From NCBI GenBank assembly GCA_963729445.1, contig CAVSNU010000002.1, positions 806,001 through 870,000 on the forward strand: a stretch of 64,000 bases of DNA. The letters are read 5' to 3'. The notes under the pieces were generated by a model. The model made no database searches. It was not told the DNA's origin and saw nothing but the letters and a program-made list of their open reading frames with translations. Source of the stretch: JACCZH01 sp963729445 (GTDB lineage: Bacteria > Chloroflexota > Chloroflexia > Thermomicrobiales > CFX8). Shown one piece after another: positions 18,810-27,570 of the stretch. The translations under genes and the position numbers were made by a program. Within the stretch, counting starts at the first letter, position 1. Each line of letters begins with the position of its first letter.

Positions 18810-18884
18810 GACGCCCGGCCACACCAGCGGTTTGATCGTGTTGAGATGAACATTGGCTGCCCGTCAGCTAGATCGGATTCGGCT

Positions 18885-19241
18885 ATGTATCTCAGGATAT
18901 CCAGCTTTCACCTGAAACCCGACACCAGCCAGGCTCAAGCCGTCTCGGCGTTTGCTGATGTCATCCGCACGGCGCGTGCACAGGACGGTTTCCTTGGATG
19001 CTCACTTCTGATGAACGAGCACACCGGGATCGTCGCGGGCTTCACCTATTGGGACAATCAGGAGCACGCCAGCCAGGCTGGGCTGGTCCTGCAGCCACTC
19101 CTCTATCAAACCGTACGTGACATCACCGACGCGCCCTGCGACATCGCCGGCTACGAAATTCTCGACTTCCCGATACCAGATGGCGGGGCATTTGGAGATG
19201 ATCGTTCCCCAGCCGTTGCGTGGGAGTCAGCGGCGCAATAA
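18885..19241 (+). CDS. Small ABM-like (dimeric alpha/beta barrel) protein
   Basis: About 118 residues from ATG 18885 (MYLRISSFHLKPD); an in-frame ATG at 18846 would add 13 residues and neither start has a strong ribosome site. The pattern RISSFHLKPDTSQAQAVSAF, then DGFLGCSLLMNEHTGIVAGF and TYWDNQEHASQAG is that of antibiotic-biosynthesis-monooxygenase or related ferredoxin-like barrels, which scan small molecules or degrade haem. The catalytic residues of the haem-degrading members are not evident. It lies between a UspA gene and the kinase gene that faces it. Confidence 0.6.
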   Translation: MYLRISSFHLKPDTSQAQAVSAFADVIRTARAQDGFLGCSLLMNEHTGIVAGFTYWDNQEHASQAGLVLQPLLYQTVRDITDAPCDIAGYEILDFPIPDGGAFGDDRSPAVAWESAAQ

Positions 19242-19265
19242 GTTATCGTTGCGCCGCAGCACAGT

Positions 19266-21197
19266 CTATGGCTCGGCAACGAACCGAGGGATGGTAATGA
19301 CCACCCGGGTTCCGCCGCCGTCAGGCCGCTCAAGCCGGATGCGCCCACCATGCGCCTCGACCAGATGCCGCGCGAGATACAGTCCAAGACCCATCCCGGG
19401 AGTACCGCGCGCTACCACCTGCTCGCTCCGCTGAAACCGGTCGAAGATATATGGAAACTCAGACTCGCTTATCCCCTCCCCGTAGTCACGGATCGCGATC
19501 TCGACCAGGTCGGCCCGCGAACAGGCGACGATCTCAACAGGTGAGGTGTCCGGAGAATACTTTATCGCGTTGTGCAGCAAGTTGCGCACGACCTGATCCA
19601 GGCGGCCCGGATCCGCTGGAGCAAGCAGCTCCGGTTCAATAATGGCAGTAATGACCCGATCTGGAGCAAGGTGACGCACGCCGGCGACCGCCTCTTCGAT
19701 CAGCGCCTTCACCAGCACCGGTTCGGTGTCCATAGCAAGGCGACCAGCGCGGATGCTCGCGAGCTGCACCATGTTCTCGATCAGGATAGCCAACCGCCGG
19801 CTCTCAGACGACACGTCTGCAAGCATCGACTCCTGCAGATCCATGTCCAGGTGTTCCCGGTCTCGCAGCAGCATCAGGGAGTTGCCCTGAATGGTGGTGA
19901 GCGGGGTGCGTAGCTCGTGGGACACCAGCGAGAGAAAATCATCCTTCAGCTGCTCGGCATCCTTGATCTGCGTAATATCCTGAAAGACGACAACGGCACC
20001 GGTAATTTCGCCATCCGCACTCCTGAGCGGTGCGCTGTTGACGAGCATCGTGATGGCACTGCCGTCGGGGCGGATCAATCCCATCTCAACCCGGCGTAAC
20101 TCCTCGCCAGACCGCAGGGACCGCAACAGCGGGATGTCCCCGGCCAGCATCGCCCTGCCATTGAGGGTCCGCATATTCCGTTCCACGAAGACATCAACAG
20201 CTACCGGCGGCTGAATATCCCAGCCCAACAGCCCGGAGGCCTGGGGGTTGGCCAACGCGATGCGGTCAGGGTTTGATTCCACAAGGAGAATGCCCTCGGG
20301 CAGTTGATCCAGGATGACCTGAAGCGACCGGCGCTGTTCCTTGAGTGACTCGAAGAGCCGAGCATTCTCGATCGCGACGGCCGCGTGACGCGCGAGCAGC
20401 TCGACCAGACGAACATCCTCTTCAGTGAACTCGTCGCGGAAGCGCTTCTCCGTCAGATAGAGGTGACCCACTGGCTGGCCACGGGAGATAATCGGCACGC
20501 CGAGGAAGCTCTTCATCGGCGGGTGGTGTGCGGGAAAGCCAACGGAAGCAGGGTGCGCGCCAATATCGCTCAGCCGGAATGTCCTTGCCTCTCGTTGCAA
20601 GAGTCCCAGGATTCCATGTCCGCGAGGCAGTGGACCAATGCGCTGTTCCTGCTCTGGAGTCATGCCGGACGTAATAAACGAGGTAAGCTCGTAGTTCGCC
20701 CCAGGAATTCCGAGAGCGGCGTACCGCGCGCCGGCAAGCTCGCGCGCCAGATCCACTATCCTGCGCAACACAACGTCGATGTCTAGTTCGCTCGTCACCG
20801 CCAGCACCGCGCGGCCAACTACCTCTAGCTGATAGACCAGCTCCGAACGGTGTTGGCTATCAGTCACGACCTGCCGGAGCCCCTCCGCCGTCAGGCTCAG
20901 CGCATCGCGAGCGCGCCCCTCCGACTCCTGTTCAAATGTGGAGCTGCTGGAGTCCGGATCCGTCGGCCGGCGGTAGGGCCCGAGGACGACGACCGCGTTG
21001 GGCCGGCTATGATAGCGAGCCGCCAGATAGCGGCCTCCATCAACCTCGAACCCGACGGTTTGCGTCCCGCTCGAGTCAACCGCGCGCGCAGCCGCACGCC
21101 CCACGTCACCCCGGAGATCCAGCTCAACGCGAACCGGCACGCCGAGCGAGATGCTCAAAGCCGCGATGATGGGCGTCACCGCGTCATTCGACGTCAT
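19266..21197 (-). CDS. Sensor histidine kinase with DevS-like GAF and PAS domains
   Basis: 643 residues with no membrane segment. After about 140 variable N-terminal residues comes a GAF domain (GARYAALGIPG, LPRGHGILGLL, MKSFLGVPIISRGQPVGHLY), very like those of DevS/DosT dormancy kinases. A PAS domain follows (ILDQLPEGILLVESNPDRIA through GAVVVFQDITQI), then HisKA with the phospho-accepting His in FLSLVSHELRTPLTT. The ATPase domain shows N-box LLHNAIKYSPD, DYGEGISE and GMGLGLYLARHLVEAHGG. It is a soluble sensor, probably of redox or gas signals if the GAF homology holds. Its start overlaps the end of the response-regulator gene by an ATGA, so the two are cotranscribed and coupled. Confidence 0.92.
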   Translation of the reverse strand: MTSNDAVTPIIAALSISLGVPVRVELDLRGDVGRAAARAVDSSGTQTVGFEVDGGRYLAARYHSRPNAVVVLGPYRRPTDPDSSSSTFEQESEGRARDALSLTAEGLRQVVTDSQHRSELVYQLEVVGRAVLAVTSELDIDVVLRRIVDLARELAGARYAALGIPGANYELTSFITSGMTPEQEQRIGPLPRGHGILGLLQREARTFRLSDIGAHPASVGFPAHHPPMKSFLGVPIISRGQPVGHLYLTEKRFRDEFTEEDVRLVELLARHAAVAIENARLFESLKEQRRSLQVILDQLPEGILLVESNPDRIALANPQASGLLGWDIQPPVAVDVFVERNMRTLNGRAMLAGDIPLLRSLRSGEELRRVEMGLIRPDGSAITMLVNSAPLRSADGEITGAVVVFQDITQIKDAEQLKDDFLSLVSHELRTPLTTIQGNSLMLLRDREHLDMDLQESMLADVSSESRRLAILIENMVQLASIRAGRLAMDTEPVLVKALIEEAVAGVRHLAPDRVITAIIEPELLAPADPGRLDQVVRNLLHNAIKYSPDTSPVEIVACSRADLVEIAIRDYGEGISESEFPYIFDRFQRSEQVVARGTPGMGLGLYLARHLVEAHGGRIRLERPDGGGTRVVITIPRFVAEP

Positions 21198-21922
21198 GAC
21201 TCCTCGCCGGGCTGCTCCAGCCGGTAGCCGATCCCGGGAAAGGTTGTAATGAGTGGCTGTTCATCCTGATGGTCTGCGAGCTTCTTGCGCAAACGACTCA
21301 CCCAGGTGCGCAAGTAGTAGGTCTCATCACGGTACTCCGGCCCCCAAACGCGAGACAGCAACTCGCCGTGGTACAGCACCCGGCCGACGTTTGACGCAAG
21401 CTGATACAGCACTTCCCATTCCGTCCGGCTCAGATGCACCTCACTACCCGCAAGCATCACGTTGCGGCTGGTGAGATCGATCGTGAGTCCACGACCGTTG
21501 TACTGCAAGACCTGATTCTCCGGGGCGGCGACGCCAGTCGAGCGGCGCAAAATAGCCGCGACCCGCGCGGCGAGCTCGTCGGGATCAAACGGCTTGGTCA
21601 CGTAATCATCCGCGCCCAGGTCCAGGCCGCGGATCTTGTCCTGCCCGCGAGTTCGGGCAGTGAGCAGAATAATGGGAACGTTCGAGGTCTGGCGGATCTG
21701 CCGCATGGCCTCGATGCCGTCCATCAACGGCATCATGACATCCATGACGATCAGGTCTGGATTCTCTTCCTCGAAAACACCAATTGCCTCCTCGCCGTTG
21801 GTCGCGGTCACCACCCGATACCCGTCCGTCTGGAGTTTCGCGCGCACCAGACGCAAGATCGGCGCATCGTCGTCCACGACAAGCAGGAGGTGCTTTCGGA
21901 GTCCACCCGACCGGTTTGACAT
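21194..21922 (-). CDS. OmpR/PhoB-type response regulator
   Basis: 242 residues from ATG 21922; the longer frame to 22039 has composition unlike a protein start. The receiver domain has the acidic cluster VVDDDAP, the phospho-acceptor Asp61 in VMDVMMPLMDG, Thr in LLTAR and Lys in DYVTKPFDPDEL. The C-terminal winged helix contains EVHLSRTEWEVLYQLASNVG, VLYHGELLSRVWGPEYRDE, YLRTWVSRLRKKL and GIGYRLEQ. It is the partner of the GAF-PAS kinase whose start codon overlaps its stop. The UspA genes on either side are plausible targets. Confidence 0.95.
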   Translation of the reverse strand: MSNRSGGLRKHLLLVVDDDAPILRLVRAKLQTDGYRVVTATNGEEAIGVFEEENPDLIVMDVMMPLMDGIEAMRQIRQTSNVPIILLTARTRGQDKIRGLDLGADDYVTKPFDPDELAARVAAILRRSTGVAAPENQVLQYNGRGLTIDLTSRNVMLAGSEVHLSRTEWEVLYQLASNVGRVLYHGELLSRVWGPEYRDETYYLRTWVSRLRKKLADHQDEQPLITTFPGIGYRLEQPGEES

Positions 21923-22135
21923 CACTTTCCACCCAATCCGCTCGTGTCGGTGGATGACGGCGCCTGAGCAGCGCGCCAACCACGAAGTACTCGTGCCCGA
22001 AGACGTACACGATATTGTAACGCTGAATTCATCAATCATGGCGTGCCTGTGACGCGATCCTCATACGCTAGGAGAAGGAACGCGAGGTCTCGTTGCGGAC
22101 TCGTATGGGTGCAGTAGCACCAGAGGAACACGATC

Positions 22136-23068
22136 ATGTACCGGATAATGCTGCCGCTGGATGGATCGGAGCTCTCAGAACGCGCGCTTGGTTTTGGCGC
22201 GCGTCTGGCCAGATCCATCAACGGAGAAATAGAGCTCGTCCACGTCATCGAGCAAACTCCTCCGTCCGACCTGTCGAGAGACGTTGGGCACAAAGCCGCC
22301 GAGCAATATTTCCTGAGTGCGCTCCGTCGCCTGCCGACGGATCTGACGATCACGACCCGGGTGACGTACGGAAACCCGAGCGATGCCATTCTGGCACTTG
22401 TCGACGCTGCGCCTGCGACGTTGATCGTGATGTCGACGCATGGCCGGGGAGGTCTGGGCAGGTTGATGCACGGCAGCGTCGCAGACAAGGTCATGCGCGG
22501 CGCTTCGGTACCTGTCGCGCTGGTGCGCGAATCGACGCCGCCTTCGGACAAGCCGCTACAAACTGTCCTCGTTGCGCTGGACGGATCGGCGCTGGCTGAG
22601 GCGACGTTACCCCTGGCGATCGAACTCGCCGAGAGAGCGCCAGCACTGATATCGCTGGTACGAGTGGTGGAGCCGTTGTGGCTTTCATCCCGCGTCTCAT
22701 ACGCTCCGGAAATGGCGTATCTCCCGACCGATCAAGGCGACATCTTGAACATCGAAGAACAGCTCCAGTCTGACGCCCGAGCATATCTGGAGCGAGTCGC
22801 GCGGGGCATTCGCGCGCGCGGCGTCCCGGTTGTCTGGGAAATCCGTGATGGGCTGGCAGCAGACGAGATCCTCAGGGCGGCGGAAACGACGTCCGCGGAT
22901 GTGATTCTGCTCTCCACGCATGGGCGGGGCGGTATCCGTCGCTGGGCGTTAGGCAGCGTGACCGATGAAGTTCTGCATCGTGGGACAATCCCGATTCTGG
23001 CCATCCCGCCGCACATCCAGACGCTGGAGGGAGAACACCTGTCGGACATCCTCTCATCAATGTCCTAG
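22136..23068 (+). CDS. Tandem universal stress protein, second copy
   Basis: 310 residues from ATG 22136 with GAGGAAC upstream. Domain 1: YRIMLPLDGSELSERALGFG and MSTHGRGGLGRLMHGSVADKV. Domain 2: TVLVALDGSALAEATLPLAI and LSTHGRGGIRRWALGSVTDEV. Both ATP-loop signatures are intact. It diverges from the response-regulator gene with about 200 bases between the starts, a good place for a binding site of that regulator. Its sequence is only moderately similar to the first UspA protein, so this is not a recent duplication. Confidence 0.93.
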   Translation: MYRIMLPLDGSELSERALGFGARLARSINGEIELVHVIEQTPPSDLSRDVGHKAAEQYFLSALRRLPTDLTITTRVTYGNPSDAILALVDAAPATLIVMSTHGRGGLGRLMHGSVADKVMRGASVPVALVRESTPPSDKPLQTVLVALDGSALAEATLPLAIELAERAPALISLVRVVEPLWLSSRVSYAPEMAYLPTDQGDILNIEEQLQSDARAYLERVARGIRARGVPVVWEIRDGLAADEILRAAETTSADVILLSTHGRGGIRRWALGSVTDEVLHRGTIPILAIPPHIQTLEGEHLSDILSSMS

Positions 23069-23135
23069 GCTCGCATCCGGCGCACTTCCAACAGAAGTCG
23101 ATCGGATCATCGAGACCACAGGGGAAGGAGAGACC

Positions 23136-23915
23136 GTGAGAACCGTCCAGGACCTCTTCGATCTCAGCGGGCGCGTCGCGATCATCACCGGCGCGGGTAC
23201 GGGGCTTGGTGTTGTGTTTAGCCAAGCGCTGGCCGAAGCAGGAGCGTCGGTGGTCTGCGCCGGGCTCTACGGTGAAGCAGTCGACTGCACGGCTGCTGAG
23301 ATTCGCGAGTCCGGGCGTGAGGCGATAGCCCTGCAGGTCGACGTCACTGATGAAGTGGCGGTCGACCGGATGGTCACCGATACGGTCGACCGGTATGGTC
23401 GCCTCGACATCATCGTCAACAATGCCGGCATCGCCGCAGCGGGCCCTCCGGAAGAGCTCAAGCTCGCTGACTGGCGGCGCGTCATGGATGTCAACCTGAC
23501 CGGCGTGTTTCTTGGAGCCCGCGCGGCGGCGCGACAGATGATGGCAAGCGGCCAGGGTGGGCGCATTATCAACATTGCCTCGATCCTCGGCGCTGTTGCC
23601 TCGCAACCTGTCCCTGCAAGCGCGTACGCGGCATCCAAGGGGGGCGTGGTCAACTTGACGCGCGACCTCGCCGTGCACTGGGCCGCGCAAGGCATCCTCG
23701 TAAACGCCATCGGGCCTGCCTATTTCCTGACGGAGATGACCAAGGATTTCCTGGCGTCACCGGAGAATCTCCAGGAAATAGAGCGACGTACTCCGCTGGG
23801 ACGGATAGGGCAGCTTGAGGAGCTCAAAGGGGCTGTCGTCTTTCTCGCGTCTGACGCATCAAGCTACGTCACCGGCCAGACGATCTTCGTCGACGGCGGC
23901 TGGACCGCCTGGTAG
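23136..23915 (+). CDS. Short-chain dehydrogenase/reductase
   Basis: 259 residues from GTG 23136, preceded by AAGGAG. Classical SDR features in order: the nucleotide-binding TGAGTGLG near residue 20, DVTD, NNAG (IIVNNAGIAAAG), the catalytic Ser in INIASILGAV, and the Tyr-Lys pair in SAYAASKGG. The family C-terminal phrase SYVTGQTIFVDGGWTAW is present. A hydroxy or keto substrate with NAD(P)(H) is implied; which one is not visible. The gene starts 67 bases after the UspA stop and could be cotranscribed with it. Confidence 0.93.
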   Translation: MRTVQDLFDLSGRVAIITGAGTGLGVVFSQALAEAGASVVCAGLYGEAVDCTAAEIRESGREAIALQVDVTDEVAVDRMVTDTVDRYGRLDIIVNNAGIAAAGPPEELKLADWRRVMDVNLTGVFLGARAAARQMMASGQGGRIINIASILGAVASQPVPASAYAASKGGVVNLTRDLAVHWAAQGILVNAIGPAYFLTEMTKDFLASPENLQEIERRTPLGRIGQLEELKGAVVFLASDASSYVTGQTIFVDGGWTAW

Positions 23916-24364
23916 GCAGAGCGATGGGACGCTCCACCGCACCCATTACACGGGAGCATGGCTTCCGGAGGCCTGGGCCTTAGCCGAGGGCTTAAAGACC
24001 GCCCTGCAAACACGACCCGTCTGGCTCTTCAGCAGCGGGCCACTCGGTAGTGATGCCCCCGTGCCGGCGGGGCACCCGAACAAGATGACAGATCTGATAG
24101 AGATGACACAGGCTCGCGACCACCGCCTCGTGTGAACGGTATCGTCATTCGCCAGCGGCCTCTACCCCGCGATTGGAGTGGCACAGAAGCATCGCCAGGC
24201 ATGTCACGCATCGCCCGGTACCCTGAAACGGGGCCCTCCAGAGCAGGCTGACAGCTCCCGGTAGAGACGTGTTATTGTCTAGTCAAGTGAGCACCAGCTA
24301 CGTCAGACCATTGGCCACTGCCCACGCCGCATCCACGCACAAAGTGGTAGTAAAGGAGCAGCTA
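23916..24364. other. 449-base intergenic region
   Basis: No convincing gene. A GC-rich hairpin near 24053-24071 (GCCCCCGTGCCGGCGGGGC) may terminate the SDR transcript. The promoter of the GerW-like gene should lie in the last 100 bases. Confidence 0.35.
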
Positions 24365-24781
24365 GTGGAGAACGCGGAATATCAGAAAGCAGCCGATGAG
24401 GCGAGACAAATGGGGATAATCGAGAAGATAGCGGATGGAGTCGTCGGCAAGGTCCTGTCTCACGCCGACACTCGAACCGTCTTCGGCGAGCCGGTTCGAG
24501 AGGAACAGCGCACGATCATCCCGGTCGCCCGCGTCTCGTACCGCTTCGGTTTCGGCGCGGGAGCCGGCCCTGTTGAAAACTCCGGCGATGCGCCGGGTGG
24601 AGGCGGAGGAGGTGGTGTGCTCGGCGCCCGGCCCGTCGGGTACATAGAAACCACCCCGGACGGAAGCCGGTTCGTACCTGTGGCGGACGTGTCGCAGATG
24701 CTCCTGACCCTGGCCACGCTCCTCGGTGTCGCCGCCGTTATTGCGGCCTGGAGATTCAAGCCGACCGGTAATCGCCGCTAG
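24365..24781 (+). CDS. GerW/YtfJ-like sporulation-type protein with C-terminal membrane helix
   Basis: 138 residues from GTG 24365, chosen because AAAGGAG ends six bases upstream. The GerW core is clear: VFGEPVREEQRTIIPVARV, then YRFGFGAGAG, a run of seven glycines, and RPVGYIETTPDGSRFVPVAD. A single hydrophobic segment (MLLTLATLLGVAAVIAAWRF) with a basic tail ends the protein. YtfJ/GerW was described in spore-formers, but homologues occur in many bacteria that do not sporulate. Nothing else in the window points to sporulation. The role is therefore unknown, probably at the inner face of the membrane. Confidence 0.85.
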   Translation: MENAEYQKAADEARQMGIIEKIADGVVGKVLSHADTRTVFGEPVREEQRTIIPVARVSYRFGFGAGAGPVENSGDAPGGGGGGGVLGARPVGYIETTPDGSRFVPVADVSQMLLTLATLLGVAAVIAAWRFKPTGNRR

Positions 24782-24977
24782 CACGACGACGGGACAGGGC
24801 ATGCAGGCAAACGCACCCTGCACAAGCTCCTTCGTCAGTATCGTTGCCTCGCGTCAAGGGGTTCAGTGCGTTCCCATCTGAACCCCGACGTTGCGGGAGC
24901 GAGTAACGCTCCACGGCAATGAGGCTGCATCGTCCTCACTGAAATGACGCTGTGATGGCAACCGTGAGCCGGCGGCG

Positions 24978-25499
24978 TTACGCGCGACGGATTTTGCGGA
25001 TGGTAATTGGCGGGGTCAACCGCTGCTTCTCGTACGGCGACTGCTGAATTGCGCGCACGACGTCCATTCCTTGCGTGACTCTGCCGAACGCCGCGAACCC
25101 TTGACCGTCGGGATTACGCATCCCGCCGAAGTCCAACACTGGTTGGTCACCGATACAGATGAAGATCTCAGAGTGGGCGCTGTCCGGCGCAAAGCGGGAC
25201 ATGGAGAGCGTGCCGTCCGTATGGGACAGGCCGGTCTCCGTGGTGCGCTCCAGGGGAATCGGCTCGGCACGCTCTCCTTCGAGCGCCGGGTTGATGCCTC
25301 CCTGGATCACCTCAATGCGAATATCGGTGTCTGGCTGGTTACTGGGCGTGACCGTGCGGTAGAAGTGGCCGTTCTCGTAAAAGCCACGGTCGAGGTAGCT
25401 CAGAAAATTGCCCGCGGTGATGGGGGCCTTATCCTCAAAGACCTCTGCCTCGATGTCTCCGAGCTCCGTCTCGATGATGATGCGCGTTGTCCCACTCAT
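24978..25499 (-). CDS. Peptidyl-prolyl cis-trans isomerase, cyclophilin type
   Basis: 173 residues from ATG 25499 with AAAGGG upstream. The cyclophilin pattern is visible: IIIETELGDIEAEVFEDKAP, TAGNFLSYLDRGFYENGHFYRTV, VIQGG, GTLSMSRFAPDSAHSEIFI and FAAFGRVTQGMDVV. The usual F-H-R triad region is changed in part (HFYRTV, then a 20-residue insert before IQGG), as in several short bacterial cyclophilins. No signal peptide, so cytoplasmic. It assists folding by proline isomerisation. It ends the minus-strand series of this region and is probably transcribed on its own. Confidence 0.9.
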   Translation of the reverse strand: MSGTTRIIIETELGDIEAEVFEDKAPITAGNFLSYLDRGFYENGHFYRTVTPSNQPDTDIRIEVIQGGINPALEGERAEPIPLERTTETGLSHTDGTLSMSRFAPDSAHSEIFICIGDQPVLDFGGMRNPDGQGFAAFGRVTQGMDVVRAIQQSPYEKQRLTPPITIRKIRRA

Positions 25500-25586
25500 C
25501 TATGAACCCTTTCCGTTGCTGCGCTCGCCAGCGATTGTTCATCCAAAACTCCCGGTCAGGCCCAGCCTGACGTCTGGGGGATTCCT

Positions 25587-26502
25587 CTATTCCTTTAGCA
25601 TGGATCGCGCGATGAAGAGCAGGTTCGCCGGACGCTCGGCAAGCCGGCGCACGAAGTACGGATACCAGCTGCGTCCATAGGGCACGTAGACCCGCATATT
25701 GAACCCCTCCCGCGTCAGCTGTTCCTGCAGAGTCGCGCCGCACCCCGTACAGCATCTGGAACTCGAAGCGGGATCGATCGATACCCTTCTGCAGCGCGTA
25801 CGCTTTGGCCGCCCGAATCGTCTCCTCATCATGGGTCGCGATGGCGGGATAGTTCCCAGCATCCAGCAGCCGTTCAATGTGGCGGTTAAATGCCGCGTCA
25901 ACGTCGCTCTTGCGCGGATAGGCAACCGCCTCCGGTTCTTTATAGGCGCCCTTGACGATCCGCAGCCGCATCCTGCGCTCGATCAGCTCCTCAAGATCCT
26001 GGTCGGTCCGGTAGAGATACGACTGCAGGACGACGCCGGTATGGTCGGGATAGCAATCATGGATCCGGCGGGCGAAGTCGAGCGTCTGCTCTGTGTAGGG
26101 TGAGCCCTCCATATCGATCCGGACGAAGTTGTCCAACTCCGCGGCACGCTCGACGAGCCGCTCAAGCCGGTCGAACGTCGATGCCTCCGAGATGTCCAGC
26201 CCGAGCATGGTCAGTTTGATCGAGATGTTGGAATCGACGCCCGTTGCCTCGATACGATCGAGGAGCTCCAGGTACGCGTGATAGGCCGCGATGGCTTCAG
26301 ATTCCTCATTCACATTCTCGCCGAGCAAATCGAGCGTGGTTCGCATCCCCTTTGCGTTGAGCGCGCGGGTCTCCGCAAGGGCGGCGTCGAGCGTCTCGCC
26401 CGCGACGAACCGATTGACGAGTGGGCGGGTGATCCGGGACCGATGCACCATCCGCTCCACCTGTTGATTGCCCGCCAGATAGAGCATCGTCGAACGCAGC
26501 AC
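25587..26502 (-). pseudogene. Proline dehydrogenase, frameshifted
   Basis: GTG 26502 has AAGGA seven bases upstream. The frame gives a clear PRODH barrel: MRTTLDLLGENVNEESEA, SNISIKLTMLGLDIS, VRIDMEGSPYTEQTLDFA, RLRIVKGAYKEPEAVAYP and RFEFQMLYGVRRD. It then goes out of frame at 25731. Removing one base there gives RRDLQEQLTREGFNMRVYVP and the family C-terminus WYPYFVRRLAERPANLLFIA, with stop at 25587. The restored length of 304 residues is normal for the monofunctional FAD enzyme, which oxidises proline to pyrroline-5-carboxylate. No P5C dehydrogenase is nearby. Real inactivation or a single-base sequencing error are both possible. Confidence 0.85.
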
Positions 26503-26558
26503 GAAACATCCTTCACTTGTACGTATGACCTGCTAAACGTCAATGCGAGCGCTGCCGG

Positions 26559-27474
26559 TCAGCGGCTCGCGTAATCGCGTAATGTCTCCAGCGTCGTGGT
26601 GTATTCGTCGTCGTTCGACGCAAACACCGCTCCGGCAAAGTCGGTAGCGCCCGCATCCTCAAGCGCCTGCAGACGATCGAGCACCTCGGACGCGCTGCCG
26701 ATCAGCTGCGACATGCTCGGGACCATCGACACCCTCTCGATCGAGGATCGCGCGGTACGAGGGCAACCGGCCGTAAACCTCATAGACGTGCGCGGCCCTC
26801 GCCCGCACCTCGTCGGGTCGATCGGTGACGCAGATCGGGAGACCGGCGACGACGCGCGGCGCAGGTCGACCGGCCCCGCAAGCAGCCTCGCCAATCTGAG
26901 GAACCACCTGCTCGGCGATGTAGCGCGGGCCGCCCATCCAGATAGCCGTACCATCGGCCATCCGTCCGGTGAGCCGCAACATCTGGGGGCCGAGCGCGGC
27001 GACGAGAACGCTGGGTGGCGACGCATCAGCGATCACCAGCTGATAGTCACGGACAGTGAACTCTTCCCCCTCGAAGTGAAACGCCTCCTGCCGCAAGAGT
27101 GGCGCGAGTGATGTGAGATATTCACGCATGTGACGGATCGGGTGATCCCAGTCGAAGCCCAGGCGGTCCTCCATCACGGCGCGGTGGCTCAGACCAATCC
27201 CGAGCGTCAGCCGGCCGCCAGACAGCGCCTGCACGGTGAGGGCCTGTTGGGCGATCGCTGAGGGATGACGCGGATAGGTCGGCACAACGAAGGTACCGAG
27301 CTCGATGTTCTCTGTTTGCTGGCCGGCCAGGGCGAGGACCGTCAGCGCGTCGACACCAATCGTATGGGCCAACCAGAGACTGGCAAAACCATGTTGTTCG
27401 GCGTCCTCGATCTGTTTGAGTGTAGACGCGACCGGTTCGCCACGTCCCGGCAACACCATGATCCCGATACGCAT
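26559..27474 (-). pseudogene. LLM-class flavin-dependent oxidoreductase (F420-type), frameshifted
   Basis: ATG 27474 follows GGAGG. The protein reads MRIGIMVLPGRGEPVASTLK, GFASLWLAHTIGVDALTVLA, FVVPTYPRHPSAIAQQALTV, LSGGRLTLGIGLSHRAVMED and LGPQMLRLTGRMADGTAIWM, a typical luciferase-like monooxygenase of the F420-using group. The frame breaks near 26706; skipping one base gives EHVALIGSASEVLDRLQALE and an intact C-terminus ending at 26559. The restored length is 304 residues. Such enzymes use FMN or F420; I cannot decide which, and the substrate is unknown. The terminator at 27491-27532 separates it from the hydantoin genes. It is the second of two adjacent genes with the same kind of one-base insertion. 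Confidence 0.82.
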
Positions 27475-27490
27475 ATGCGCCTCCAAGCAC

Positions 27491-27532
27491 AAAAAAGAGC
27501 GGCCAGTCCCAGACAGACGTGGTCCTGGCCGC
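27491..27532 (-). terminator. Intrinsic terminator after hydantoin racemase gene
   Basis: On the minus strand GCGGCCAG and CTGGCCGC form an 8-base stem around an 18-base loop, directly followed by TCTTTTTTG. It lies 38 bases after the racemase stop and ends the importer-hydantoinase transcript. Confidence 0.8.
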
Positions 27533-27570
27533 AGCACCCTGCTGGTCGAGAGCACCAGGCGCTGAGCTGA

